Made by a program: the position numbers and the translations under genes | Notes under the pieces: generated by a model | Database searches by the model: none | The model's input: only the letters and a program-made list of their open reading frames with translations | What the model was told of the DNA's origin: nothing | Shown: positions 11,490 to 23,700 of the stretch, piece after piece | Numbering within the stretch: position 1 is the first letter of the stretch | How the letters are laid out: each line of letters starts with the position of its first letter | DNA from: Stratiolaelaps scimitus | Taxonomy: Eukaryota; Arthropoda; Arachnida; Mesostigmata; Laelapidae | NCBI GenBank assembly: GCA_019614645.1 | Contig: JABWDB010000021.1 | Span: forward strand, 1-64,000 | Direction of reading: 5' to 3' | Length of the DNA: 64,000 nucleotides

Positions 11490-11880
11490 AAGAGCCGCAG
11501 TGCTCTGTCAAGCCAGCTGGACATCAATAAGTTGGTCGAACGTTCTCGTCAAATCCATCCCTTTCCGGAGAATGTCAACCTAGACTCAATGGCTCTCTCC
11601 CTCACCAAAATTCTCCGCGAGTCCGTCCGAACGCCTCGACCGAGGATACACAGGCCGTGGTTCAACTGCCTATGCGCCGTGGCAAAAACAACATACAACG
11701 CTTTCCGACTCCTGGCAGAAATACATCCCGAGGTTGCTCGGCCGTTATCCGGACAATCTGCAAGAAAGCGTACGGTGATCAACGCAAGCGACACCTCGAA
11801 CTACAGGAATTCAAGATTTTGTCTCTTCTAAAAATTGCATATCTGCCTGACATCTTCATGCTCACTCCTATCCAATCCGC
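11490..11880 (+). pseudogene. LINE endonuclease-RT linker fragment
   Basis: Two overlapping frames show RIHRPWFNCLCAVAKTTYNA and then KKAYGDQRKRHLELQEFK. This is the 'pWwd.ec..l...r.a.r.y...y...kr..k..i...k' linker typical of I/R1-type LINEs. The frame change near 11750 and lack of catalytic motifs mark it as a relic. Confidence 0.55.
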
Positions 11881-11898
11881 AAACCCATAACAAATACT

Positions 11899-12438
11899 TC
11901 ATTTGGTCCGGTGTGATTGAGGACATCTCCGCAAGTTCATGCGGACGATTGACTTTGGCAGTATAGTCGTCAAAAGTCCGTTGAGTGTAGTCTTCACAAT
12001 GAACTGCCGGGTAATTGTATCTTCGGATGATGCGACCATGTTGTGACTGAACAACTCAGTTAAAATGGCTAACGTTTCTTGCATGGCCTTTTTGGAAGAA
12101 TATGATGTCTGAAATGCTCTGAGCGAATATAACCGTGGGTCTAACTTTTGTACGTTGAATCTTGCCTTCGCAGCTTCATCCAATGCTCTACCGTCGGTTT
12201 TTAAAACATCTTGATACCGTCTGAGTTGACTGATTGTTGCTCGGAAATCGTTGGTTGAATGTGACGTACCTTGCGTGCCAGTAGGCGTGACGCCAACTTT
12301 GCTAAGCTTTGTGACCAGGTCACTTAGCTCAGCCCTATACCGAGCTGGTCGTTGTTGAACGGTGGTTAAAATTTGCTGTTGCCATTGTTGCGACTGTGTA
12401 TCACGATTTTGTTGTAGTTGGTTTAGTTTCTCCAACAA
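11899..12438 (-). CDS. gag-like open frame, intact 179 codons
   Basis: A clean frame of 179 aa begins with a Gln-rich stretch (QLQQNRDTQSQQWQQQILTT). A helical region with LRRYQDVLKTDGRALDEAAK, PRLYSLRAFQTS and MQETLAILTELF follows. The Gln-rich start and helical core suggest a retroelement gag or ORF1-type structural protein, but no zinc knuckle or protease follows and I cannot place the family. It is the longest uninterrupted non-host frame on this strand before the LINE region. It could also be an exon of an unknown host gene. Confidence 0.35.
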   Translation of the reverse strand: MLEKLNQLQQNRDTQSQQWQQQILTTVQQRPARYRAELSDLVTKLSKVGVTPTGTQGTSHSTNDFRATISQLRRYQDVLKTDGRALDEAAKARFNVQKLDPRLYSLRAFQTSYSSKKAMQETLAILTELFSHNMVASSEDTITRQFIVKTTLNGLLTTILPKSIVRMNLRRCPQSHRTK

Positions 12439-12538
12439 CGTGAGTTAGAACGTTTTGTAGTTGTTTATAGTCCATAAGCCCAGTCCTTCGTCGCCAATTT
12501 GTCAAGCTAATCTCTATATTGAGCACACCAGTTAGTGC

Positions 12539-12662
12539 GGTGGCTTGGAGGGGAAAGTCTCTGGCTGTAAAAAGTCAGAGGCCGCAGGTTCGAGTCTGCT
12601 GCGTCACCTATAAGATAACTTAAGAATTATAAAATTGCAGCTCCTTTAATATATCAATAAAG
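12539..12662 (+). repeat. tRNA-derived SINE, family B, copy 2
   Basis: The head starts GGTGGCTTGGAGGGG and carries the B-box-like GGTTCGAGTC. Its ends, GGTGGC and GTCACC, can pair as an acceptor stem. A body and the tail GCAGCTCC...TCAATAAA follow. The shared body and tail with the copy at 5555-5678 make it a SINE and not a functional tRNA gene. Confidence 0.75.
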
Positions 12663-12671
12663 CTTTACGTT

Positions 12672-14065
12672 GTGTTGTTGTTAGACTATTCAGTCGTCAA
12701 CAATGTGCTCGGGAGGAACCGACCCACCTCTTCCTGCATCTCCTCTTTCACGATCAACGGCTTAGTAATCTCCGAGACCTCTGCTGTCTCTGAACTTATC
12801 AATGAATATTTTTTGTCTTACGTCAAGACTTATCCGAATCACGAGACTTCTTATATCATCCCCTCTACCTTCCCTCATACACCGCTATCTCATTTCCTCT
12901 TCACATATTGCCATCCTAACAGGGTCGAATTGCAAGCCGTCGCCTCCTGTTGTCGGCCAGATTCCGGCCCAGGTCTTGCGCAATTATGCTTTTCATTCAG
13001 CTTTTGACTCTGTCAGCCCGATTATTCTCTTCAAGAAACTCCGCGCTTATAATCTATCTGAAAATGCCGCGAATCTTGTATAGTATTTCATGTCGCATCG
13101 TAGTCAGCGCGTCGCCATATAAAGCGTGCTCTTTTCCAGTAAACAATTTAGCTTAGGCCTTCTAGGCCCCACATTTTTCTCTATATTTATCAACGATATA
13201 GCCAATATCTGTCAACATTGCAACGTCCTCCCCAACGCAGACGATACCTCTCTGTACATAAGTGGTAATGATCCTTATGAACTGCTTCATAAAGTCAACA
13301 AAGATCTTCTCGCACTATCTACTTGGGTTGAACTTAACTGCCTCTCCCTCAATATTTCCAAGTCTGCATTCGTACAACTTCGCTCCACTTTTAGTCTTTT
13401 TGGTATTATCGAGGGTGCGATAAATCTTCGAGGCACACATATTGTACGTTCTACAGTAGCCCGCTTGCTAGAAAATCTTCCCGACGATCAACTGATAGAA
13501 ACACCGTATCTCTCTAGTCTCAGACCAAAATTAGCGGGTGCAATAGCTGCCGTTAGTCGGATTCGTAACTTCCTAGAGCCTAGCTGCTGCTTACTCTGTA
13601 CCATGGCTTTTTTACCTCCAGAATTTCTTATGGTCTTCAATATTTCGGTCTCACATATGCCTATCACATCACGCCGATTCTCGTTCTCCAAAAACGCGCT
13701 CTCGGAGCCATCCTTTACACATCTCGTTTCGAAAACTCCTCACCAATTTTCATTTCCAATAACAATTAACCTTTCTCTATTCACATTACTTTTACCTACT
13801 GCTGGCTTATCTTCAGAATTATCAATGAGTTCACTCCGAACGTTGGGGGCCTAGTGGTATCCTCGAATAACACTCAGGGTAGTGCCACCATCCTATTAAT
13901 ACTGGCGGCTTGTAAAAGAAAGGCAGGTCGCAATACCTTTGCGGTACGTGGTTATCTCTTTTGGAACTCACTCCCTATTAGTATACGCTCGTTAAACACC
14001 TCCGTACCCCAATTCAATTTGTCCTAAAAGTACATCTCCTTTAAGAGCTAATCAAGGACGCTTAA
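12672..14065 (+). pseudogene. CR1/Jockey-type LINE ORF2, decayed
   Basis: LINE order is preserved over several frames. A linker comes first (NNVLGRNRPTSSCISSFTIN). RT block AFDSVSPIILFKKLRAYNL lies near 12995-13050. SLGLLGPTFFSIFINDI, then LPNADDTSLYISGND and STWVELNCLSLNISKSAF lie at 13140-13370. The C-terminal RGYLFWNSLPISIRSLNTS lies near 13940-14020. The catalytic box is NADD and not YADD, and frameshifts separate the blocks. The frame 13126-13854 is the longest continuous RT piece in the window (242 codons). Confidence 0.8.
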
Positions 14066-14600
14066 CTGCACTATACTCTCAATCGCGATAGACTTTAAAG
14101 CTCCGCGTTACCCTCGTGGTTTTATTGCGTTCATTCCAATGGGCTCGCTGGTACCTTATACTTTTGCTATATAGATCTTACGTTTAATGTCCAACTGAGT
14201 CTTTAATAATGAAGGAAAACAACATGTTGTTTTTCTTTATTGGATATTTTTTTCTTCCCCTAAACCTGCAATCCTAGCCTCATCCTTGCAGTTGTGGTTA
14301 GTGTCTCATGTTCATGCTACTAGTCTCGCAAAGTACTAGTCTCTTATTATAGAAATGTTCTAATCTCTGTCTATTCTTCCATACAATTCGCGTGGACAGC
14401 ATTTTTTGTAATGGATCTTGTTTATGCCACTAAACCGCCTACAATGAACGTCTCTAGTTCACTTTGCCCCCACCAAACCGCTGGCTCATGGGCATACTCA
14501 CTATTATACCCAAATGTTGCTTACACACACGGGCACAACTGTCGGCCCTTTGTTACAATAATAAACAATAACAATATAGAAATATGTATGACTATGCGAA

Positions 14601-14603
<3 letters not shown>

Positions 14604-14638
<35 letters not shown>
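14604..14638. repeat. (AT)n microsatellite
   Basis: Uninterrupted AT dinucleotides just 5' of a SINE fragment. Between 14066 and 14600 I see no gene. Confidence 0.9.
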
Positions 14639-14642
<4 letters not shown>

Positions 14643-14659
14643 CACAAACGCTAACCACA

Positions 14660-14722
14660 TTTACGGCTAAGTGTATGGCTTCAAAAAGCCGGAGGCGACA
14701 GGCTCGAGCCCTGTCATCTGAC
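14660..14722 (+). repeat. SINE family B, truncated copy 3
   Basis: TGGCTTCAAAAAGCCGGAGG followed by CAGGCTCGAGCCCTG aligns with the variable-arm and B-box part of the SINE at 12539-12662. The 5' head and the 3' body are missing or unrecognisable. Confidence 0.55.
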
Positions 14723-14827
14723 GTATCCCTTTGAGTAAGTTGTATTGGTAATGTTTTGTAATTGGGAGATACTTCATTTCAATATAGGCGTTGTCGAAAT
14801 AGTGTCGATATTCCACCACAAACGAAG

Positions 14828-14830
<3 letters not shown>

Positions 14831-14862
<32 letters not shown>
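14831..14862. repeat. (TA)n microsatellite
   Basis: Pure TA dinucleotides. No gene is visible from 14863 to 15200. Confidence 0.9.
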
Positions 14863-14864
<2 letters not shown>

Positions 14865-15208
14865 TCAAGGAAACGTACGAATTTACACATACGTTGTACT
14901 GTTCCAGTTTCTAACTAATTGATATAAAGGTCCCGAAATACAAACAGATAGCCGAATTATAGAACTTTCCATCGATGTTAAATTCTGGTAAGGAAGGGCG
15001 AGTTTTGCCAGTGGGTGTCGCTGTTAGAATTGCCTTGACACTTGGCTAGCCCAGTGTTCTATAGATCTTACGACCAATTTTGGGCACTGCTATTGGAAAA
15101 ATTGCTCGAAGGCATTTTTGTAGGCAGAAATTTTAAAGGTTGACTTGCGAATTGCCTATTGTAGGATCAATATAACGCTTTATTCAAACATACAGTAGTT
15201 AGAAGTTT

Positions 15209-15883
15209 CTAGGGATTATGGAGGGGGGGTGAGGACGACAATGGCCCGAGGAAGGCGATGGCATTGCCTCTCTGCACAGCGAGGGACAGGCGCTGCAGGA
15301 GGAAAGAGCCAGCGCGCTTGTCCCCGGTGGCGCGGATCAACCTATGGTAGACCCCCTCGAGGAAGTTCGCAGTGAGAGGGCCGTGCCCGCCCAAGGTCTC
15401 AAAAGCAAGGGGCGAAAACAGGTGGGTTGCTTGGAGTGCGGCGTACCTCCTTAGCTTGGCCCGCTCCGCACGCGCTACCGCGTAACCGGGGATGGTTGTA
15501 CAGTGGTTGACATAAGAAGGTGCTAGTGTGTCAACCACAGTGTAGTCCCAAACCAGGTGCTGGCCTCGATGGAAGGGGATATGGGTGAGGCCGTCAGGGC
15601 GGCGCCCGTCAGAGGTGTCGAGGCCCTGTGGCTCCCTTGTGCAAGGGATACCGGCGGAGTCGAGGGCCCTCACGAGCGTGTCATTAAGCATCGTGCGTCG
15701 CGGATGGCGACCGGCGCTGCGTTCGCACGAGAGTCCGTGATGGCCATTCGTTGCGACGGGGTGCCCCAACGCTCGCAGCTGTGGGCCGCAACTACAGGGG
15801 CCCCGAGGCGGAGCGGAGGGAGCGATCGTCGAGAGCAGTACCAAGGGACGAGGAGGGCAGCGCGTGGAGCCACGCCCCCGCAC
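15209..15883 (-). pseudogene. C-terminal nuclease-like module of a LINE ORF, longest copy
   Basis: This 224-codon GC-rich frame starts inside a protein. It shows a zinc-knuckle-like CSCGPQLRALGH...GLSCERSAGRH. Then come DGRRPDGLTHIPFHRGQHLV and WDYTVVDTLAPS (about residues 90-125), then LAFETLGGHGP and LLQRLSLAVQRGNAIAFLG at the end. The spaced D...(L)VWD.TV pattern looks like a PD-(D/E)XK-type nuclease core, and such modules close some non-LTR retrotransposon proteins. No RT lies adjacent on this strand, so it is a 5'-truncated insertion. Two shorter relatives lie at 7838 and 8360. Confidence 0.65.
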
Positions 15884-15929
15884 CAGGTCTGTCGACAGCC
15901 CGGAGGCGAGCTTGATCTGGTGTATTAAA

Positions 15930-17456
15930 AATATATATTGTATATTAAAAATAAAAACAAATATTACGATAATACAATTATTTATTGGCTATGAAGCTTA
16001 ATTTAAATAAATATATATTTATCTATAAATATCTCATATATTTTTTAGAGCTTCTTTAATTTATTAAAAATAATATAAATATTTCTCAAACCTATTCATT
16101 TATTAGGTGAATAACCTAATAAATGAATAAACCTAACCGCTCTGCTCAATATAATATTTCTGGCTATCTGGAAGTGCCTCTTCCCTTGCCGATTCGTGAT
16201 CCTTTCTCCGCTACAAATTAGGTTCCTCAGGAACTCTCACATGTGCTTCGAGCTTAGATGCGCAATTATGGTACCCCATCATAGTAAATTCGGTTCAATT
16301 TAAACATTCCTTTATTTAGAGCCAAGGGATGCACGTTTACAGCAGTTTTAACAAATATTATTTTACATACGGGATTATTACTGTATTTAATTTACCAGTA
16401 TTTTCCAAGCCTCGGCAGGCGAGCCGCTCTCCAGGCGTAGACATTATTCATGCGCCCAGTGCGTGTGACCTGGAGTGCACTAATCGTCTGGCCACTACAT
16501 CAGTCATTTCCATGTAACGCAAATAATCTATTAACCATGTGTGGTTTTCATAATTTATGAACGTACCGATGTCGGCAGCATCATGCAATCACCTATAGAC
16601 TTGTGAGCGACGGAGTCTCTGGCGACTCCACACCTGGCACTGACCCTGCCAATAAATCCTTTTGGCACTTTTTATGTGTTTCAACAAAATATTCGAGAGT
16701 TTACAGACGCATAAGACAGCTTCAGTAATATAGGTTAAGAGTCGAAGTCAAGGAGCTGACTGGCGACATGCCCAGGTCCCTGGTGGTGCGAGCCTTAGGA
16801 ATGGGTTCATCTTTTTAGTAGGATTCGAAGGTGTGGACACAGGATGAGAGTACAACACATTTCGGTACACAGATAAATATATCGTTTTCCACACACCACC
16901 CAGCAACGCATCTATTGCGGACTGCAAGAGTTTCCTCCTTCCAGGATAATCACAGGGCCCATAGGGCTTTAAGTTTTGTGCATAGAGTTTGGTGACAGGT
17001 CCACCCTTCTTAAATAAATGTGAACGGGACTTGCAGCAGTGTAACGTATCATAAAATGCCTTTTCTATTTTGTGATATACAAGATTATATATTTAACAAA
17101 TGTGCAGAAAATCGAGTGATTCTAATTGAACGGCTAGTCACTACTGATAACCCACTGTACAATTACTAATACGACAATAATGGCCCGAACCAAATTATCA
17201 TTAACTCCCTTTAACCAACTGGAACCTATTCGAGTTATTAGTCTCTGTATAACCACCCTAAGTAACCACTACTATGTACGGTATTTTTGAATATTATTAT
17301 ACAAACGGCTTTGTAACACGCAATCGACACAAAATAGGTAATCGGTAAAAAAAATCTGTAAAAGCAAATGTAAGGATTGCACGGATATTAAAACATAACC
17401 CACACAAGCTGTTCTCATTATGTCATTTAGGAAACCTACCATTGTTCTGCTTATAA
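15930..17456. other. AT-rich intergenic stretch, no recognised gene
   Basis: Very AT-rich at 15930-16130. I looked for the missing C-terminal exon of the synthetase at 17457 and did not find one. An inverted GGAGTC...GACTCC motif occurs near 16612-16632. Confidence 0.4.
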
Positions 17457-19059
17457 TTATTGTTCGCTATTTATTGCAAAGCGCAACCCTTCTCTACCAT
17501 GCACTAGTATTGTGACATCCGATGCTAAGCGTTTCTGGCACAGCTTTTTTTCAGGATATTCATTGTGAGCACATATGAGTTCCCTTAGTTCTTCGTCAGT
17601 CAGAAAAGTAAATAGTTCTACAAGCTTTACTGCCTCGGTGTGTGACATTCGTGCGAGAAACTGATACAGTTCTTGAGGTGATGTTTTCTCGGAAGATAAC
17701 CATATTGCATTACCAGCACTTTTGCCAAATTTTTCTCCTGTCGGAGTAGTAATAAGAGGGGTCATAAATCCATAAGAGTTTTCTCCATGAATTCGCTTTA
17801 TCAAGTCGTGACCGCTTTCTATGTTGCCCATCTGGTCTTGCCCACCTGTAACGAGGACACATTGCAGCCAAGTCAAGTTAAACTAGTCATTATTAAACTA
17901 ATAATCGTTTTCTAATAAAGAAATATTGAAGTTTGACTTAGAATACTTACTATCGTACCTACCAATCTGTACGCAACATGTGTACCGGTTGTACAACTGA
18001 AGCCAGTCATATGCTTGGAAGATCTGGTAACTGAACTCCGTAACGCTCATACCACCTGGACTATTTAATCTTTGGCGCACAGACTCCCTGTTTAGCATCT
18101 TGTTTAGCCGAAATCGTCGTTCTATGGTTCCCACAAAATAGGCTAAATGCGCGTCACGGTACCAATGTGAATTGCGGACCAGCTTGAACTCCAAAAGGGT
18201 AGTCCCGCGGTGGAAGTACCTGTTGTAAAGATGAAAATTGCAAACACTTGATTTTCTAGGTTTCCGATTTGCGTCCCTTTGCTGCAGGCATGCCCAATTG
18301 TGTTCAAAGGATTACCTCGAAGTGTCAATTGTTACGTTTGAATATAGTACATCGAAAGAATGTAGCACATTGAAGTAGGATATAGGTACTTTTTTACAGC
18401 ACACTGGCTTACGTTTTGTAATTGTCGAAAACCGCTCTGATATTTTTCTCAAGCCCTCGACAGTTATTCTCAATGAGTTCCTGGTCCATGGGGTCCCTCT
18501 CGGTTAGTCGTCCACTAGGATCGCCAATCTTCGCAGTCGCATCTCCCACCACGAGAATAGGTCTCAGGCCTTCTTTTTGGAGATGCAACAGTAATATTAT
18601 CGGCAACAGATTTCCAAGGTGGAGGCTATCTGACGTAGGATCGAATCCGCAATACGCCGACCGCTGCTGGCGTATTAGGTTCGGTAACTGCAAACTGTTC
18701 GAAACACAGTAATTAGAACAGGAAATCGGGCCTAAAGAAGGCTGGGCACTGTGGTTCAGACGGGAGCACCTGTGGCTGTAGAGCTGGAAGCTCGAGTGCC
18801 TGGACATATGCGAGAGGTTTAGCGGCAGTAGGATTTAGCTAACAAAAAGAAATGCCTATTGTTATATTCCATTTCCGGCTCTCACTGGGAACACTAACCC
18901 CTCAACGGGAGGAAACACCTCCGTTAATATGCCCCTCTGTGTCAGGCTGTGTAGATATCGCGGTTGGAGACTTTGGTGAACTGATAGCGATTTAAGGCGT
19001 TGCAGGCAATTTCTCAAACCAGTGCACAAAATTTGCACTGTTCTCTGATAGTGAAACAT
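17457..19059 (-). CDS. YARS2: Mitochondrial tyrosyl-tRNA synthetase-like, C-terminally truncated
   Basis: Exons 19059-18899, 18694-18413, 18219-17963 and 17845-17457 join in one frame (362 aa, TAA). The enzyme family activates tyrosine and charges tRNA-Tyr. The N-terminus is basic and free of acidic residues for 40 residues, as in mitochondrial targeting peptides. Class I signatures are canonical: GFDPTSDSLHLGN (HIGH region, about 70-82), VGDATAKIGDPSGR, FSYQIFQAYD, GGQDQMGNIESG, and EKFGKSAGN (KMSKS loop, about 271-279). The protein stops after GREGLRFAINSEQ, about 104 codons before the end of its neighbour. It thus lacks the last helical segment and the S4-like tRNA-binding domain of the usual ~470-aa enzyme. 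Introns are short (204, 193, 117 bp). It is either a truncated paralogue or a pseudogene with an intact frame. Confidence 0.85.
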
Positions 19060-19887
19060 CTGTAATGGTCAGGACAAAATCACAGTTAAATAAATTCAGT
19101 AGAAAATAAATAGAGTACAATAGGGTTTATCCCTATTATATATGTGAGTTTAAGTGACCAGTGATTGATGCAGAATTTGTATGGAATTGATCACCTTCAA
19201 ATTGGAGTTTTTGCCCTTAAGATGTACTTCTATTTGGGCTCAGCTGATACCACCAAAAAGAACGCATACTTTCGAAATCGAGACGGTGGCGCGAACTACC
19301 AAGAGCAGACGGGATTCCATATAGAATCATGTTTAAATTATCGCGCGCTTCCACCGTGTGGGTATCGCGGCATTTAGAATCGGCCATCTTGTTCATGGGT
19401 TGACCAGCCAAACAAATTTTGAGATTTAAATATGTGCTCAAGTGTTGTAGATTAGCTTAGATAGCAGCAAACTTTTATTAGGAAAGGACTTATAAATCAG
19501 TGTTATCGATTAAGAAAGGTAACGACCTAACTGTCATTGTCTACTACATCACGTAATAATTTACCTGCGCGATCCTACAGCTGAGTATCATTTTCATAAT
19601 AAATTACCGGTATTCTATTTGATTGAAGAAAATGGTGTAGGTTAGAATTATCTTTGTACTTGCCAAAAATTAACATTTATTACAAACTGTGTAGTCACGT
19701 GCGAAGATCGTAATACCGGTCAAATTGACTTTAATTTCTAAAGTTTATGACTGCCTGTAAGAGAATATCTTATATCCTATTAGGAATTCTGGCATTGGTT
19801 CAAATATATATCATCATTGTATAGCTCATAATATCTTAGATAAAAGTGTTTGCAATGTTCTGTCTCTAATAGGTTAACTAATAGCTC

Positions 19888-19922
<35 letters not shown>

Positions 19923-20600
19923 CTCATTAATATTCAAGCAGCAATATGCAACTACTGTCATTCTGTTTAAAATGAATTCGATTAATTGCTTTGTTCAAAC
20001 TGAATGACCACAATCGGAGTGCTTAATAGAAGGTTTAAAATGCACATACTATATTTGACTCGCTCTTAGACTCAACTATTAAACTGATTAAAAATGCGCC
20101 TAACGTAACTAACCGACTGTTATCAGTATAATAATAATAATTGTTTTTCTAGCTGACCCTCAGCTGTTCCTCTATCTGACATCTGGTGTCAGTATGAGTT
20201 TGAACACGTGTGGCCCTTATGAAAGCAAGAGTGATAATTTGCCGTAATAACGAAACTCTGACTGACCCATCTGACGTCTATTCAACACGATTCACAAATT
20301 TGTCTGAAAAGAGTATTTTAGCATTATGCCCTAAGCTAGGCGCCATGCTTTGTGATAAACGTTGCCACTAACGATAATTTGTATAATTTGAAAGATAGTC
20401 CCCGTTATTGAAAATGTAAATCAAAACACGATTGTAAAGGGAGGTTTCGTTATGACTTAGCCTTGCTTTCTGGAGCATTAGCGGACATACCACTACTTGT
20501 TATTTCTTTTGACTATAAATAATTTTTGGGGCAAGTGCAATTTTTAGACCGTTTGCAGATGGTTCTCTTGGGAATTACATATAATGGTTCACAACGGGTA
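19060..20600. other. Shared intergenic region between divergent synthetase genes
   Basis: About 1.7 kb separates the two start codons and must hold both promoters. I see an (AT)n microsatellite at about 19890-19920 but no gene, and no clear TATA box in a fixed position. Confidence 0.4.
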
Positions 20601-20610
20601 AAGGTAAAGG

Positions 20611-20650
20611 TTTAATGGTTTATTGAAGGAGCTGCAATTTAGCAGGGTAA
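20611..20650 (-). repeat. SINE family B 3'-end fragment
   Basis: On the minus strand this reads TTGCAGCTCCTTCAATAAACC, matching the tails at 5555-5600 and 12640-12662. It lies about 115 bp upstream of the plus-strand synthetase start, so it may sit in its 5' UTR or promoter. Confidence 0.6.
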
Positions 20651-20764
20651 CGCTATATAGTATACACAACAATCCGGTAATTGTATTTCACTTGCCCCAA
20701 TGTAGATGTGCAAACCATGTGCGAGATGAGAGCTACAAACGGTGTCGTTTGGAAAAATCCACAG

Positions 20765-23700
20765 ATGTTAGCACTTCTGCATCGTCGACACCCGTTTCGG
20801 CAGTATGATTGGAGACGCCGATTCGCCTCTACACTAATTTGTTGCGATCGAAGAAGCCTAAACGACCTCAAGGGGCGAGGCCTACTCCAGCAGGTGCTTC
20901 CTTCTTTTGAGGAGTTAGTGTTTTTAGTAAAAAAACTGGAGTGTTAAGTATTTTCAGTGTCACAAGAAATAGATGAACCATTTATTAATACCTGTCCATG
21001 ACTAGATGAAATACTGTTTGTAACAAAGATTGCATATGTTAGAAATGTTGATTAGTACAGTTCCAGTTATTTTTGGTGTGATTAAAACTTCCAGGAAGGA
21101 TTGCACATACCATAAATCAATATCTTTATATTTGTGTTATTCAACTTTCTTTTTATTTTTTGGATAGGTCAGAACTGTCCAATTTTCTGCGCCGTGCAAA
21201 TTCAGCATACTGCGGCTTCGACACAACCTCGGATAGTCTTCATATAGGAAATCTTCTTCCCATGATCTTGCTTTTGCACCTGCAAAAAGAAGGCTTGATA
21301 CCCGTGGTCGTTTTGGGAGACTTTACAGCTAACATCGGTGATCCGAGTGGCCGGTTAACTGAACGAGAGCCTATTCTTGAAGAATCTATTCAGAATAACT
21401 GCACGAAGATTGAAAAGAACGTTCAGAAAGTTTTCAGCAATTACCAAAAGTATGTATTCAATACAATCTACGATATTGTACTGTCTTTTCTGGTCATTCT
21501 GCTCACATGAGGCCTTATAGGTCACTATTAGTGGCTAGAATTGTACACAGATAGAGAGCATGCAAGAAACTTTCGAATGTGAGTTCGTGGCAAAGCTCTT
21601 CCGAATGTGTTATTATTCACTAAAAGATATATTCAATTCATATGGTTGTGTTGAAAATTGTTGGTGATTACCAGGAGACCGGGTATAATGAATCCATGTA
21701 ATCTAGACTTTGTCAAAGAGGAAGACAGTCATGTATATATTATATATATGGATATTTTAATCCGGATACCGAGTGCACCTTTTTTTACCTCAAACGTGTA
21801 GACGCATTCACGTCCAATGGTTTACCTAGTGTGAACCGTTATTCGCTGATATTACGTGTAAATGTAAACCAAACACATGAACATGCACTCCTTGAACCTT
21901 GGATATACTATTTTAATTAAAAGTATACGTGGTTTTCACAAACTAGGTAATCTGCATTGTATAAAAAAATTGTATCAGCATTTCTAAGTTCTAAGTTTTT
22001 CAACGCCCGTGAAGTCAATCTAAAGTGGCTGAAATTCGAGATCGTTTCAGCAGGCCATGATTCAGAATCTATTCTCACAGGGGCTATTGCGTCTCGCCAG
22101 AACCTCCTAATATATTATTAAACCATAATATAGTTTACGATCTCACTTGACTAATGTCAATATTATTCACAGGTACCTCCACCGAGACGGTCCAATCCCG
22201 GAATTACAAGTGGTCCGTAATTCAAGTTGGTATAGGGACGTCAAGGTGGTGGACTTTCTTTCAACGGTCGGAAGACATTTCCGATTGGACAAAATGCTTG
22301 AGAGAAGCTGCGTTCAGCGACGGCAAGCCAATTCGGGTGGCATGAACATTGCAGAATTCAAATATCAGCTATTTCAAGCCTATGACTGGTGTAAACTATA
22401 TGAACGATATGGCTGCAGCGTACAAATTGGTTAGTTTAGCTTTACTATTCCTCAGGCAAACCCCAAAGAGATTAGTCTAGATAGAAATTTGGAATATAAG
22501 ACAATATCAGTACTACTATATTTTCAGCTGATATTATTCTGGTGTTTTAATTCCAGTTGCATCTACAAACTAATTGTAGCTCGCATTGGGGTACCTCTTG
22601 AGCAGCAATGCTTGCGGGACTTAAAACACGGGTCCAGGAGAGGATTGTGCGTGTACTAAGCTATTAATAGTGATATGCGACTGGGGGAGCTATCTCTTGC
22701 CGGGCTAGATAGTTTAGTATTAGATGAAAACACCGCTCTGCCGCCCACAGTGCATGTAGACAGAGTTCTCATTTGGCTCATGCCACGATTTGCTTACAGA
22801 TATGATTTGCTAGATATACGTGCCGGTTGTGACAGGACGTGTGTATACCCAATACCCTTTTGAGAAAGAATACTTTCACTGAGTCCTGTCTCTCAATCTG
22901 AGCTGAGATCCCATAATTTTCAATTATGGCGAGCTTGACATTAATGAGCCATAAGCAGGGAGGGAAGTGTTTTTTATTCCTAACGGCTACATCTGTTTCG
23001 AATTTGAATGTTTTGAATTTCGAATATTTTGAAATTTGTATGTTTTGGATTGAATGTTTTGAAATTTGAATGCTTTGGATTTCGAATGTTTCGAAATTTG
23101 AATGTTTTGTATTTCGAATGTTTCGAAATTTGAATGTTTTGGATTTTGAATGCGTTGGATTTCGAATGTTTTGGATTCCGAATCTTTTGAATTTTAAATG
23201 TTTTGGATTTCAAATGTTTTAAATTTTAAATGTTTTGGATTTCTAATGTTTTAAATTTTGATCATTTTGAATCTTGAATGTTTTGAATTTTGAATGTTTT
23301 AGATTTGATGTATTACGAAAAACCACTTGTATCTAGCTACGTCTATCGCCCGCCCATAATCGTGACCCTATAGCCGCTTCTGATTTTAAGTCGTTGCTAG
23401 CTAGCTTCATTGCTGGCTCTCATCATTTGAAGAGTATTTTTACTCTTGATACTTGATCCTTCTAGTACAACTTCGTTCTCACCGAAACCAATATTTATGG
23501 TATTAACGTATTTGCTGAGTTTCAAAATGGCACCAAAATAACATCTTTTTGATGACTCTTCACCTATTATATAATCAAATTTTGGAAATCGAAAAGGCTC
23601 GTGAGCTGACTTTGCTCAGTACAGTGATAACATAAAATACCATTCGAAGTGATTTCGATATAAGACACATATTCTTTGTGATTTCCAGTGACGAAATCGA

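Noticed and set aside
12539..12612. Functional tRNA gene
   Set aside because: The acceptor ends pair and a B box is present, but the anticodon arm is irregular and the sequence runs on into a body and tail shared with the copy at 5555, so it is a SINE head.
15557..15928. Plus-strand frame opposite the LINE C-terminal module
   Set aside because: The minus-strand frame has recognisable motifs; this is its GC-rich antisense reading.
22990..23310. CRISPR-like repeat
   Set aside because: Imperfect head-to-tail minisatellite inside a eukaryotic intron.
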